DNA of 64,000 nt from an uncultured Methylococcaceae bacterium (GCA_903859815.1 CAIOOA010000186.1:1-64000), one strand, 5' to 3'; counted from the stretch's first letter, positions 19,487-29,188 are shown. Numbers and translations are program-made. Notes: generated from the letters alone by a model not told the origin.

Positions 19487-20647
19487 TTAAACCAACATCT
19501 TCATGATTTCATCTCCGATTGCCTTCCCCATTAAAGGCGGCACTGCATTGCCTATCTGTTCATATTGTTGAGTGATATTTCCTGTAAAAACATAATCATC
19601 TGGGAACGACTGTATTCTTGCTGCTTCACGCACAGAAATGATGCGGTCTTGAGTGGGATGAAAAAAACTTCCCCAATGTGGATCGCATTTGGTCAATACC
19701 GTTGAGCAGAGTGCGTCGGGGTGTAAACGTCCATAACGTTTGGTATGGTCGCTCCTTCTTGCCCTCTTCAAGCCCGCTGGTAAAAATTCAAAAGGAATAT
19801 CCCTCCAGCTTCCACCTTGCGGAATATACTTAAGCCGATTAAGATTGACCTCGCCTAGTTTAGCACAATAATGTGCCGACAAATTCACAGGGTTTTTCCT
19901 TAAGTATCCTTGGTATTCATTTTCGGGTTCTTTTGTGTATATTGAAGGACTATTAATTTCTCCATTAGCAATCTCTGGTAAATCCGACATTGCATTCCAA
20001 ACGGTGGTCTGTGGTTTAAGGTGCTGATAAAACAGAGGAGGGGTAGAGATACATAGTTCCTGTGCTCCAGTAAAGTTGGCTACAGCTTTGGCATCATAGG
20101 CTGGCTCTGGAAAAGTGATTTCCCCAGCGTAATTCTTAATTCCGATAAACACAGTTCGAAACCTCATTTGAGGAATACCATAATGTCCAGCAAACAAAAT
20201 TTTGTGCTTAACCTTGTAGCCCATTGTCTCCAACTCTCGATAGATTTGTTGGACGACAGTGCCTTTGCCAAGAGAAACAATGCCGGGTACATTTTCAATT
20301 AAAATCGCCCTAGGCAGGATTGCCGCGACAACCCGGAGAAAATCCTTAAATAGATGGTTTCTTTCATCATCCAAACTGCGGATTGGAGCATTTATTGAAA
20401 ACCCTTGGCAAGGAGGGCCACCCGCAACAAGTGCTATCTCCCCTGTTTTAATGCCTAGATATTTTTTGAGATTAATTTCACATACTTGCCGAACATCACC
20501 CACTAAAAGAGTTGTATCAGGATGATTCGCTTGATAGGTATTACCATATTCCGAAACTAATTCATTTGCGAATACTGATTTAAAGCCTGACTGTTTCAAC
20601 CCACAGGTCAACCCTCCAGCGCCTGCAAAAAGATCTATAGTTTTCAT
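19487..20647 (-). CDS. DNA (cytosine-5-)-methyltransferase of the R-M pair
   Basis: A C5-cytosine methyltransferase of about 386 residues with ordered motifs: DLFAGAGGLTCGL (I, SAM binding), GGPPCQGFS (IV, catalytic Cys), ENVPGI (VI), RFRTVFIG (VIII) and QIGNAVPPLM (X). The target-recognition domain lies between VIII and X (about 200-320). It protects host DNA from the NotI-like endonuclease that follows. I use the ATG at 20647 (MKTIDLFAG); a TTG at 20656 would add three residues. Confidence 0.92.
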   Translation of the reverse strand: MKTIDLFAGAGGLTCGLKQSGFKSVFANELVSEYGNTYQANHPDTTLLVGDVRQVCEINLKKYLGIKTGEIALVAGGPPCQGFSINAPIRSLDDERNHLFKDFLRVVAAILPRAILIENVPGIVSLGKGTVVQQIYRELETMGYKVKHKILFAGHYGIPQMRFRTVFIGIKNYAGEITFPEPAYDAKAVANFTGAQELCISTPPLFYQHLKPQTTVWNAMSDLPEIANGEINSPSIYTKEPENEYQGYLRKNPVNLSAHYCAKLGEVNLNRLKYIPQGGSWRDIPFEFLPAGLKRARRSDHTKRYGRLHPDALCSTVLTKCDPHWGSFFHPTQDRIISVREAARIQSFPDDYVFTGNITQQYEQIGNAVPPLMGKAIGDEIMKMLV

Positions 20648-20683
20648 AAGAGTCAAAATTTATATCCTATTGCATACCAGCTT

Positions 20684-20902
20684 CTATTTGATGGTAGGTA
20701 AGCAATAGTTACAATGAACAGAACTTTCTTCCAAATTACGCATCTGACCAGCCAACGCGCTCTTGTCAGTGCCGTTTGGTTTTTCTGGTTTAGGTTTGGC
20801 CCAAGTGTCGGGGATGGGTTCGGCGATTTTCTTTTCGCCGCAACTGACCATAAACAAAGCGCACACACAGGCAAATGCGCAAGCGAGTTTGGTTCTGTTC
20901 AT
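20684..20902 (-). CDS. Small putative lipoprotein
   Basis: 72 residues with a Lys/Arg start, a hydrophobic signal segment and Cys about residue 21 in LFMVSCGEKK. This is an acceptable though not perfect lipobox. The mature part is short and Lys/Pro-rich, ending in an HCNYC motif. Function unknown. Confidence 0.55.
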   Translation of the reverse strand: MNRTKLACAFACVCALFMVSCGEKKIAEPIPDTWAKPKPEKPNGTDKSALAGQMRNLEESSVHCNYCLPTIK

Positions 20903-21003
20903 GATTGCCCCACCGAAAAAGTTTAAAAAAGGTTTAAATCAATCTTGCCCGTTGATGGCAAAGACATTTTGAAAATATTCTACCCCGGATAGCCATTTAC
21001 CGC

Positions 21004-22053
21004 TTAACCATTGAGTCGCTGCATTTTGTCAGCATCAGGATTCAACACCACGCCCTTTTCGGTCACGATGGCATCAATCAGGCAGGCCGGTGTCACGTCG
21101 AAAACCGGGTTCCATGCGTCAATGACGCTATCTTCACGATGATAATACTCACTGAGCAATTCCTTGCGTTCGCGTTCTTCGATCTGAATAGCCTTGCCGC
21201 TATTGGTGTTCCAGTCAATCGTAGAGGTCGGGGCCACCACCATGAATTTCACCCCGTGAAAGCGGGCATTGACGGCATGGGAATAAGTGCCAATTTTATT
21301 GGCTGCATCGCCGTTGGCAGCGATGTGGTCAGCGCCCACGATGACCCACTGCACAGCACCAGTTTGCATCAGCCAAGCCGCAGCAGAATCGGCTATCAAT
21401 TTCGCCGGAATGTGGTCTTGATCCAATTCCCACGCCGTCAAACGGGCGCCTTGTAACCACGGACGGGTTTCACAGGCATAAATATTACGCAATCCATGCG
21501 AGTAAGCACTGCGTATCACACCCAAGGCCGTGCCATAACCGCCAGTCGCCAAGGAGCCAGTGTTACAGTGGGTTAGGACTCCCGTCGAGCCTTCTAGCAG
21601 TTCCGCGCCTAAACCGCCCATCCGGCGATTGGCGGCGATGTCATCTTCGTGTATGGCTAGTGCCAGAGTCAACAAAGGGCTAGGGTCGTCGCCAATCGAG
21701 GCTATCGCTTGGCGCATTTTGTCCAAGGCCCAAAACAGATTGACTGCCGTGGGCCGGGAAGCTGCCAGCAAATCAATATCCTGATTGATCGATTCTTTCC
21801 AATGGTTAGGGCTTTGATAGTGTCGCTGTTTAGCTGCCAGCACCACACCGTAAGCGGCTGCAATGCCAATGGCCGGCGCACCACGCACCCGCATAGACCG
21901 GATTGCCTCTGCAACCCCTGATGCACTATCGTAATCATCATAAGCCACAGAACTTGGCAATTGGCGCTGGTCTAACACACGCAAGCCCGTTCCCGTCCAT
22001 TGTAAGGCACGGACGCTATCGTTAGTGTAAGGATGCTCGCAGTGATTGTGCAT
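21004..22053 (-). CDS. mtnA: Methylthioribose-1-phosphate isomerase
   Basis: A 349-residue enzyme of the methionine salvage pathway, converting 5-methylthioribose-1-phosphate to methylthioribulose-1-phosphate. The family motifs [36 protein letters not shown] (catalytic Cys) and [21 protein letters not shown] (catalytic Asp) are present in order. The length is standard. No other mtn genes are in the window. Confidence 0.95.
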   Translation of the reverse strand: MHNHCEHPYTNDSVRALQWTGTGLRVLDQRQLPSSVAYDDYDSASGVAEAIRSMRVRGAPAIGIAAAYGVVLAAKQRHYQSPNHWKESINQDIDLLAASRPTAVNLFWALDKMRQAIASIGDDPSPLLTLALAIHEDDIAANRRMGGLGAELLEGSTGVLTHCNTGSLATGGYGTALGVIRSAYSHGLRNIYACETRPWLQGARLTAWELDQDHIPAKLIADSAAAWLMQTGAVQWVIVGADHIAANGDAANKIGTYSHAVNARFHGVKFMVVAPTSTIDWNTNSGKAIQIEERERKELLSEYYHREDSVIDAWNPVFDVTPACLIDAIVTEKGVVLNPDADKMQRLNG

Positions 22054-22350
22054 GATTAGGTGATGGTGTTACAGTTTTGGGCATTATAATTTATCATTAA
22101 GCCGAACATTTTATTATGGTAGGCTGGCATAAACCAAGTATGTTCTATGCCAATTGCTGTAATTATTGCATTTCTTGTCAGCCCTGCGAACAGAGTTGGA
22201 CTTTTGATTTTCCTTCCTGTTGGCTTTTCCAGACCCAATCATCACCACAATGCAGACAGTCCGGCTTATCCAGTTCATAATATTGAGTTGTGGGCCACCC
22301 GCTGACCTCAATACCCGCAGCGATACAATTGGAAAACCTAAACTAAAACC

Positions 22351-22932
22351 ATGCCTAAAGTTAGCCTAACAATGGTCATTTTGACGAGAGCGCCCGTTTT
22401 TTTTGCGGGTTTTATGCTATTGGCCTTGGCAGCCTGCACTCCGCCATCAGCCACCAAACAATATCCCCCCGAGATTATCATTCCAAAGAAACGGGTCGAG
22501 GCCCCCGTTGAACTTCCGCCCAAGGTCTATGATGAAACCAAAATGGACGAAGGGACTGCCCAAAGCGGTACTGCCCAACAAGCCCCGAAACCGCCTACCT
22601 CAACCCCACCCTCCGATTCACCTGCTGTGCTGGCTTTAATGCAAGAAGCCAATGACAATTCTGCCAGCGGGCAATTGGACAATGCTGCCGCCACCTTGGA
22701 ACGGGCCATCCGCATCCAACCTCGTAATGCGCTATTGTGGCAGAAACTGGCGGAAGTCCGGCTCAAACAGAATCAACCGGGGCTTGCGGAAGATTTGGCG
22801 AAAAAATCTAACGTATTGGCTAAGGACAATAAATCCTTGGTCGGTAAAAATTGGTCCATCATTGCCGATGCCCGTCGCCAAAGGGGGGATGCGGAGGGTG
22901 CCAGTGACGCAGACTCCAAGGCTAAGCGTTAA
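22351..22932 (+). CDS. TPR-containing lipoprotein
   Basis: 193 residues. The signal peptide ends in a clear lipobox (LALAAC, Cys29), followed by a Pro/Thr-rich linker and a C-terminal TPR pair (ALMQEANDNSASGQLDNAAATLERAI, then QPRNALLWQKLAEVRLKQNQPGLA). It is probably a periplasmic or outer-membrane scaffold. Its stop abuts the GTG of yoaA, so the two are likely co-transcribed. The 297 bp gap before it shows no gene I can support. Confidence 0.75.
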   Translation: MPKVSLTMVILTRAPVFFAGFMLLALAACTPPSATKQYPPEIIIPKKRVEAPVELPPKVYDETKMDEGTAQSGTAQQAPKPPTSTPPSDSPAVLALMQEANDNSASGQLDNAAATLERAIRIQPRNALLWQKLAEVRLKQNQPGLAEDLAKKSNVLAKDNKSLVGKNWSIIADARRQRGDAEGASDADSKAKR

Positions 22933-24852
22933 GTGTACGATCTTGCCAGCATTTTCGGACCCGGCGGTCTGCTTGAGGAGCATCTGCAAGGCTTCCGCCC
23001 GCGTCCTGCGCAATTAGCCATGGCCCAAGCTGTGCAACAGGCAATAGCCAGCAAATCGAGCCTAATCGCCGAAGCAGGCACCGGCACAGGCAAAACCTTT
23101 GCTTATCTGATCCCCGCCATTATTTCAGGTAAGCGGGTGATCGTCTCCACCGGAACCAAAAACCTGCAAGACCAGCTTTTCGGCAAAGACTTAAAACTCG
23201 TGCGCGATGCCTTGGCGGTCCCTTTTCATGCCGCTTTGCTCAAAGGCCGCAGCAATTATCTTTGTCTTTATCGCTTGGAAAATTCCCAAGGATTTCGCAC
23301 AGGGCATAGCAGACAGGATATTGCGGCTTTGGAGAGCATCAAGCGTTGGGCAAAAAACACCGAAACTGGCGATATTGCCGAGGTCGTCGATGTCAGCGAA
23401 TCGTCTCCGTTATGGCCTCATGTCACTTCCACGGTTGACAATTGTTTGGGCCAAGAATGCCCCAATCTTGCCGAATGCCTATTAGTCAAAGCAAGGCGCA
23501 ATGCCCAAGATGCCGAGGTGTTGGTCATTAACCATCATTTATTGTGGGCGGACTGGGCATTGAAAAATGACGGTTTTGGTGAATTATTGCCCGAACCAGA
23601 AGTGATTGTTGTCGATGAGGCGCATCAGTTTGCCGAAACGGCGGCGCAATTTTTGGGGCTTTCGATTGGTTCGAGACAATTGAATGAGCTTGCCAATGAC
23701 ATCGTCATGGAACAATTAAAAGATGCCAGGGACCAGCCCGAATTGGCGACCGAGGCAGAACAACTAGAAAATGCTGTGGCCGATTTACGGCTGGCTTTCG
23801 GTGTCGATGGTCGGCGGGAGGCTTGGAGTGTGGTCGAGCATGAAGAGGAAGTCGTCAAGCAAATGGATCGAGTGACCTTTCAACTGTCAGTATTGGCGGA
23901 GATGTTGAAGAAGGCCAGTGTGCGTGGCAAAGGCTTGGAATCCTGTTGGAAACGGAGCTTGGAGTCCTTGTCTAGCTTGGCTGAATTTCTTGAACAAAGT
24001 CAGAGTAATAGTGTGCGCTGGTTTGAAACCTACAAACGCAGTTTCACGCTGAATCGCACCCCGCTGGAAATTTCTAATGAATTTGCCAAGCTTCACCATA
24101 ACAGCGATGCGGCTTGGGTGTTCACCTCTGCCACGCTGAGCGTCGCCCAAGACTTTCAGCATTTTTCCGCGTCCTTAGGGTTAGCTGGGGCGACCGCAGA
24201 ATCTTGGGAAAGCCCGTTCGATTACCGCAACCAAAGCATGTTGTATGTACCCGTGGACATGCCCGAACCCTCTGATCGCAACTATGTTGCCGCCGTGGTC
24301 AACGCCGCCGTGCCGGTGTTAAAGGCCAGCCGGGGCCGGGCGTTCATGCTATTCACTAGTCACCACGCCCTGCAAACCGCCGCGACACTCTTGCCAGAAG
24401 CCATTGATTTCCCCTTGTTCATTCAAGGTAGCCAACCTAAAGCTGCTTTATTGGAAGCATTCAAGCAGGCTGGCAATGGTGTGTTACTTGGAACCGCCAG
24501 TTTTTGGGAAGGCGTGGACGTGCGCGGCGAGGCGCTTTCCTGCGTCATCATCGACAAACTCCCGTTTGCCTCCCCCGGCGACCCGGTATTGAGTGCAAGG
24601 TTGGAAGCCATCAAAAAGCAAGGCCATAGCCCCTTTGGTAGTTATCAGCTTCCCGCCGCTGTGATCGCTTTAAAGCAAGGCGCGGGGCGCTTGATCCGTT
24701 CCAGCGACGACCGGGGTGTATTGATGCTGTGTGACCCGCGCTTATTGAGCAAGCCCTATGGCAAGGTATTTCTCAACAGTTTGCCACCGATGAAACGGAC
24801 GCGAATGTTGAATCGGGTGGAGGAGTTTTTTAGGTTGGAGTCGGAAATTTAG
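22933..24852 (+). CDS. yoaA: ATP-dependent DNA helicase of the DinG/YoaA family
   Basis: 639 residues, superfamily 2 iron-sulfur helicase. Walker A is AGTGTGKT near residue 49, the first Fe-S Cys in NYLCLY near 110, the remaining Cys in CLGQECPNLAEC near 170-181, the DEAH box near 227, and SATLS near 398. The C-terminal motif QGAGRLIRS is near 578. YoaA-type helicases aid replication fork repair. The GTG at 22933 directly follows the upstream stop. In other gammaproteobacteria yoaA neighbours tsaB; here 4.3 kb of other genes separates them. Confidence 0.93.
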   Translation: MYDLASIFGPGGLLEEHLQGFRPRPAQLAMAQAVQQAIASKSSLIAEAGTGTGKTFAYLIPAIISGKRVIVSTGTKNLQDQLFGKDLKLVRDALAVPFHAALLKGRSNYLCLYRLENSQGFRTGHSRQDIAALESIKRWAKNTETGDIAEVVDVSESSPLWPHVTSTVDNCLGQECPNLAECLLVKARRNAQDAEVLVINHHLLWADWALKNDGFGELLPEPEVIVVDEAHQFAETAAQFLGLSIGSRQLNELANDIVMEQLKDARDQPELATEAEQLENAVADLRLAFGVDGRREAWSVVEHEEEVVKQMDRVTFQLSVLAEMLKKASVRGKGLESCWKRSLESLSSLAEFLEQSQSNSVRWFETYKRSFTLNRTPLEISNEFAKLHHNSDAAWVFTSATLSVAQDFQHFSASLGLAGATAESWESPFDYRNQSMLYVPVDMPEPSDRNYVAAVVNAAVPVLKASRGRAFMLFTSHHALQTAATLLPEAIDFPLFIQGSQPKAALLEAFKQAGNGVLLGTASFWEGVDVRGEALSCVIIDKLPFASPGDPVLSARLEAIKKQGHSPFGSYQLPAAVIALKQGAGRLIRSSDDRGVLMLCDPRLLSKPYGKVFLNSLPPMKRTRMLNRVEEFFRLESEI

Positions 24853-24867
24853 CCTAAAAAAAGAGAC

Positions 24868-25773
24868 ATGAGACTATCTTTTGTCTGGTGGAATACCAGC
24901 CTGTCACCAGCAGGAAGAGACAGGGCGACTGACGAGCAGCGACAATTCGTTTGCTCAATGGTGAATTTTATGCTGAACAAGATGCAAATTGACTTTTTGG
25001 CTTTGGGAGAAATTACCAATAGAGATGTCAAAGCAATCATGGAGAAATGCGAACTCGCAGAATTTGATACAGAAATGGACTTCGTCAAGAATGGAAGGTC
25101 TCGTTTTGACACTTGCTTTTTCTATAGGCGGGATAAATTGATGCTATTGGCTACGCATCCAATAACATCAAATAAGGGCAACCGTACCTTGAAAATTGCT
25201 CAACGGGCTGATTTTATGATTCCGGGTTATGGAATTCCAGTGCATGTTTTTGTCTCACATTGGCCTAGTTTGTTATGGTGTCATGAGAATTCTGCTGATC
25301 GCCATTTGCTGGGTGTCAGGTTGCGAGATTCGATAGAGGATGTAAGCCCAGAACGCGAAAAGCTTGCGAATGTGATATTGGTGGGAGATTATAATGATGA
25401 GCCATTTGATGCTTCATTGGCAGAACAATTGATGGCAACAAGAGACAGGGAGTTGGCAAAGAGAAAGCCACATTTATTATACAACCCGTTTTGGCGACAC
25501 TTGGGCTTTTCCAAACCGTATTCACCTGAGATGACTGACGACTCCATTGGGGGTACTTACTTTCATAAAAATGGCGAAATCACCCGCTGGAGAACATTCG
25601 ATCAAATCATTTTCTCCTCTGCATTTTTGGGTCAAACCGAATGGCATTTGAATGAAGAATTGACCGGGGTATTGAATTTTGAAGAATATCGAGCAAAAAT
25701 TATTGATACAAATGAAATATTTGATCACTTTCCAGTTTTTGGTGTTATTGAGGAGGTAGACAACGATGGCTAA
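24868..25773 (+). CDS. Endonuclease/exonuclease/phosphatase-fold protein
   Basis: 301 residues with DNase I/EEP-fold motifs in order: FVWWNTSLS (N-terminal Asn), ALGEI (metal Glu), VFVSHWPS (His), VILVGDYNDEPFDASL (Asp-x-Asn) and FDQIIFSS followed by FDHFPVFGVI (terminal Asp-His pair). The catalytic set looks complete, so a phosphodiesterase or nuclease activity is plausible, but the substrate is unknown. The stop overlaps the next gene by 8 bp. It is the first gene of the insert between yoaA and tsaB. Confidence 0.75.
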   Translation: MRLSFVWWNTSLSPAGRDRATDEQRQFVCSMVNFMLNKMQIDFLALGEITNRDVKAIMEKCELAEFDTEMDFVKNGRSRFDTCFFYRRDKLMLLATHPITSNKGNRTLKIAQRADFMIPGYGIPVHVFVSHWPSLLWCHENSADRHLLGVRLRDSIEDVSPEREKLANVILVGDYNDEPFDASLAEQLMATRDRELAKRKPHLLYNPFWRHLGFSKPYSPEMTDDSIGGTYFHKNGEITRWRTFDQIIFSSAFLGQTEWHLNEELTGVLNFEEYRAKIIDTNEIFDHFPVFGVIEEVDNDG

Positions 25774-26299
25774 CTTTGCAGAAGCTTATAAATTAGGATT
25801 GAATGCAGCCAATAAAGCAAAGAAAAGTAAAGAGGAAATCAATCAAATATTCTATGAACTAAAAAAACAGATTTTAGAGGCAACGGATGGAAAAATATCC
25901 GTGATGAGAACAAGATTGCCTGATCCGCCAAAACTAGGAATAATATCGCCTCTTAAGCGTAGAGTATTGGGAATGACGGAATCATCAAGTAGTTATATAC
26001 GCGAATTACATGAGATAAACAGCCAAATCGATGAAAAAGAAATTCAACATTGGGCAATTGCTGCTGAAAATTTATTGGTAAAAAATAGTGAAAAAGAACT
26101 TGCCCGATGGAGCCAAGATCGTGGCGGTTATCCATGTAAAATTATTTTGGATTCTAAGACCATGTATTGCGAGGACAAGGTGGGACTGGAAAACGCCCTA
26201 ACAAAGTTATTAAGTGATCCGGTTGTGGGGGAAACATTATATAGATTACAAAATATACCATTACCTGAGCAAGTTAGCACAGAAGCCACAACCGATTGA
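25766..26299 (+). CDS. Unknown partner protein of the EEP nuclease-like gene
   Basis: 177 residues, soluble, Lys-rich and mainly helical, AT-rich in codon use, with no motif I recognise. The N-terminal segment (FAEAYKLGLNAANKAKKSKEEIN) resembles a helical oligomerisation region. The 8 bp overlap with the EEP gene implies coupled translation, so the two probably act together. An immunity, adaptor or inhibitor role is possible but not shown. Confidence 0.6.
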   Translation: MANFAEAYKLGLNAANKAKKSKEEINQIFYELKKQILEATDGKISVMRTRLPDPPKLGIISPLKRRVLGMTESSSSYIRELHEINSQIDEKEIQHWAIAAENLLVKNSEKELARWSQDRGGYPCKIILDSKTMYCEDKVGLENALTKLLSDPVVGETLYRLQNIPLPEQVSTEATTD

Positions 26300-26366
26300 C
26301 TTGGAGGTTGAGGATTGATATGAACCTAGACATTTAGATAGCTACAAGATAAGTCGTTAATAATAT

Positions 26367-26906
26367 ATGTCGTTGGAACGCGATATGTCCAAATTACCCT
26401 ACCTAGCCCATTACCCGGAGGAACTTAAAACCCAAGTCCAGCAATTGATTGCCGAAGACCGACTGGGCAACATGCTCGCTAAGAAATACCCTGCCAGCCA
26501 TGACATACGTACCGACAAGGCCCTTTATGATTATGTCATGGAGTTGAAATACCGTTATATGCGAACATCGGACCCACTCAATAAAGTGGTGTTCGACAAA
26601 ACCCTGCATGTGATTAAAAATGCCTTGGGTACGCACACCAGCTTATCCAGAGTGCAAGGTGGCAAGTTGAAAGCCAAGCGGGAAATCAGAATCGCCGACC
26701 TGTTTAAAACCTCGCCCCCGGAGTTTTTAAAAATGATTGCCGTGCATGAACTGGCTCACTTGAAAGAGCGGGAGCATAATAAAGCCTTTTACCAATTATG
26801 CTTGCACATGGAACCGAATTATCATCAATTGGAATTTGATTTGAGGCTTTATTTGACGCAAATGGAGATTGAAGGAAAAACTAGCTTTGTTATAACAAAT
26901 CAATAA
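26367..26906 (+). CDS. YgjP-like metallopeptidase-domain protein
   Basis: 179 residues. The C-terminal half has the YgjP/WLM-type zincin motif AVHELAHLKEREHNKAFY (HELAH zinc site with a third ligand downstream), followed by the conserved helix ending at LYLTQMEI. The N-terminal part carries the RIADLFKTSPPEF-type basic stretch. YgjP proteins are found alone or beside type I restriction loci; the substrate is unknown. The preferred start is the ATG at 26367, with an alternative Met at residue 7. Confidence 0.75.
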   Translation: MSLERDMSKLPYLAHYPEELKTQVQQLIAEDRLGNMLAKKYPASHDIRTDKALYDYVMELKYRYMRTSDPLNKVVFDKTLHVIKNALGTHTSLSRVQGGKLKAKREIRIADLFKTSPPEFLKMIAVHELAHLKEREHNKAFYQLCLHMEPNYHQLEFDLRLYLTQMEIEGKTSFVITNQ

Positions 26907-27011
26907 AGATCAAAACCTTAAAAACTATGTAGAAAGTAGAATCGTATTGAATAAGCCTAGATTGTTATGTATTGCCTCTTTTTTATAATTGGTTGAAAAG
27001 CATCATATTAT

Positions 27012-28193
27012 ATGATTACTAAATCCGGATTAATCGCCCTATTGACTGATATGGAGTCAGACCGAATCGAACGGACTGTCTCGACAAATAATACTGAGAA
27101 ATTCAGCCAAGCAATCTGTGCCTTTGCCAATGATTTGCCGAATCATCGGCTACCGGGTTATTTGTTAATTGGTGTTAGGGACAATGGCGAATTATCTGGT
27201 TTAACCGTGACGGATGAGTTGCTGAAAAATCTTGGTGGCATACGTTCGGATGGCAATGTTTTACCTCAGCCGGTATTGAATGTCAGTAAATTTACCCTAG
27301 ATTCGGGTGAGGTAGCAGTCGTAGAAGTTTTTCCTTCTGATCTTCCGCCAGTTCGATACAAGGGTAGGGTTTGGATTCGAGTGGGTCCACGTAAAGCGGT
27401 TGCTAATGAGCAAGAAGAAAGAATTTTGACCGAGCGGCGTATTGCCTACGCACGTTCATTTGATGCACGGCCCTGTATTGAAGGAAATTTAAATGATTTG
27501 GCGCTAGGTCAATTTGATGCTTATCGAAGACAGGCAATAGATCCTGAGACGATATTGGCTAACCAACGCTCTATTGAGCAACAATTGGCATCACTGCGAT
27601 TGTTTGACCCGGATCGACACTGCCCAACCTTTGCCGGTATATTGTTGTTTGGGACAAACCCACGGTTTTTTTTGCCGGGTTCCTATATTCAATATTTAAA
27701 ACTGCCAGCTAAAGATTTGACTGATTTGCCAGAAGACCAAGCCGAAATTTCTGGAGATCTTTTTTCAATTCTGCATGAATTGGATACGCGCTTGAAGGTC
27801 TTGATTCAAACCAGTTTGAGGTCGTTGAGCAGTTTGCAGGAAAAGCTATTGCCAGATTACCCGGAAAAAGCATTGCGGGAATTACTAATGAATGCGGTTA
27901 TGCATCGCAATTATGACAGCAATTCGCCCATTCGGTTTTATGTTTTCAGTGACCATATTGAAATTCTGAGTCCTGGCGGCTTATATGGAGAAGCGACCCG
28001 TGAAAATTTCCCCACACGCAACAGTTATCGTAACCCTATCATTGCCGAAGCGATGAAATCCCTAGGCTATGTCAATCGTTTTGGATATGGTGTTCAGCGT
28101 GCACAAGCCCTGCTGAAAGATAATCGCAACCCGCCAGCCGAGTTTGAATTTGACGATCATGCGGTACTCGCCAAAATTTGGCGGAGGCAATGA
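27012..28193 (+). CDS. AlbA_2 (Schlafen-type) domain plus C-terminal ATP-binding-type domain protein
   Basis: 393 residues. The N-terminal domain (about 15-125) has the AlbA_2 pattern: ESDRIERTVSTNNTEKFSQAICAFAND, then GYLLIGVRDNGELSGL. The C-terminal domain has the HATPase_c_4 arrangement: LRELLMNAVMHRNYD, FSDHIEILSPGGL and the terminal RFGYGVQRA. Such proteins are often called transcriptional regulators or RecG-like, but AlbA_2 domains are nucleic-acid binding or nuclease-like. The gene ends overlapping the ParA-like gene, so they form a pair. Confidence 0.8.
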   Translation: MITKSGLIALLTDMESDRIERTVSTNNTEKFSQAICAFANDLPNHRLPGYLLIGVRDNGELSGLTVTDELLKNLGGIRSDGNVLPQPVLNVSKFTLDSGEVAVVEVFPSDLPPVRYKGRVWIRVGPRKAVANEQEERILTERRIAYARSFDARPCIEGNLNDLALGQFDAYRRQAIDPETILANQRSIEQQLASLRLFDPDRHCPTFAGILLFGTNPRFFLPGSYIQYLKLPAKDLTDLPEDQAEISGDLFSILHELDTRLKVLIQTSLRSLSSLQEKLLPDYPEKALRELLMNAVMHRNYDSNSPIRFYVFSDHIEILSPGGLYGEATRENFPTRNSYRNPIIAEAMKSLGYVNRFGYGVQRAQALLKDNRNPPAEFEFDDHAVLAKIWRRQ

Positions 28194-29188
28194 TGAAAAC
28201 TATCGCTTTCTTCAACAACAAAGGAGGAGTAGGCAAAACTTCTTTGGTTTATCATTTAGCTTGGATGTTTTCCTGTAATGGTCTACCGGTGGTGGCTGTG
28301 GATTTGGACCCACAAGCCAACCTTACATCTATGTTTTTGGATGAGCACAGGCTTGAACAGCTTTGGTCTGATGGTGATCACCCGGAAACCATTTTTGGGG
28401 CAATCCAACCTATATTAAAAGGCAAGGGAGACATTAAATGCCCACATTTGGAACGCATTACTGAAAATCTCGGTCTTGTGGTGGGTGACTTGGGACTTTC
28501 TCGTTTTGAAGACAAGCTTTCTGCCGCTTGGCCACTTTGCCATAATGAAGATGAAGCTGCATTTAGGGTTATGACGGCCTTTCATCGTGTGATAGAACAC
28601 GCAATGCATTTGCAACAGGCAGAATTAGCTTTAATTGATGTTGGCCCAAATCTTGGCGCGATAAACAGAGCAGCGATCATAGCTTCTGAACATATAGTCT
28701 TACCACTGGCTCCAGACCTATTTTCTTTGCAAGGGCTTAAAAATCTGGGCCCAACACTTCGTGAATGGCGAAAATCTTGGAAGGAATTATTATCTAAGGC
28801 GCCAAAAGATGACGATCTGTCCTTGCCTAAAGGCAATATGAAACCATCTGGATATGTAGTGATGCAACATAGTATGCGTGATAGCAGTCCAGTTAAGGCT
28901 TATCAACGATGGATGGACCGTATTCCTTTAGTCTATCGGGAAGCAGTACTTGACGTTCAATCCAAAACTTTGCCACCAGTTTCTAAAGACCCTTACTGTC
29001 TATCCACCTTGAAACACTATCGTAGTCTCATGCCGATGGCTATGGAATCTCGCAAACCCATGTTTTTTTTAAAACCGGCTGATGGTGCGATTGGCTCTCA
29101 TGTGGGGGCTGTGAAAAGTTGCTACGACGATTTTTATTCTCTTGCCTCAAAGATTGCAGAAATTTGTGGGATTAATATCGAACCATGA
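28193..29188 (+). CDS. ParA/MinD-type ATPase, orphan
   Basis: 331 residues with the deviant Walker A KGGVGKTS (about residues 9-16), DLDPQANLT, and a Walker B-like LALIDVGPNLG. There is no ParB or parS-like gene beside it, so partition is not supported. It is paired instead with the AlbA_2-domain gene. I chose the ATG at 28193 because GGAGG lies 5 bp upstream; the ATG at 28190 has too little spacing. It overlaps the stop of the gene before and its own stop overlaps tsaB. Confidence 0.78.
   Translation: MKTIAFFNNKGGVGKTSLVYHLAWMFSCNGLPVVAVDLDPQANLTSMFLDEHRLEQLWSDGDHPETIFGAIQPILKGKGDIKCPHLERITENLGLVVGDLGLSRFEDKLSAAWPLCHNEDEAAFRVMTAFHRVIEHAMHLQQAELALIDVGPNLGAINRAAIIASEHIVLPLAPDLFSLQGLKNLGPTLREWRKSWKELLSKAPKDDDLSLPKGNMKPSGYVVMQHSMRDSSPVKAYQRWMDRIPLVYREAVLDVQSKTLPPVSKDPYCLSTLKHYRSLMPMAMESRKPMFFLKPADGAIGSHVGAVKSCYDDFYSLASKIAEICGINIEP

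Noticed and set aside
20653-20874. Second frame over the small lipoprotein
   Set aside because: Lacks a signal peptide in a sensible position; the frame at 20684-20902 has start and lipobox.
28193-29188. Plasmid or chromosome partition locus
   Set aside because: No ParB or parS-like repeats beside the ParA; its coupled partner is an AlbA_2-domain gene.
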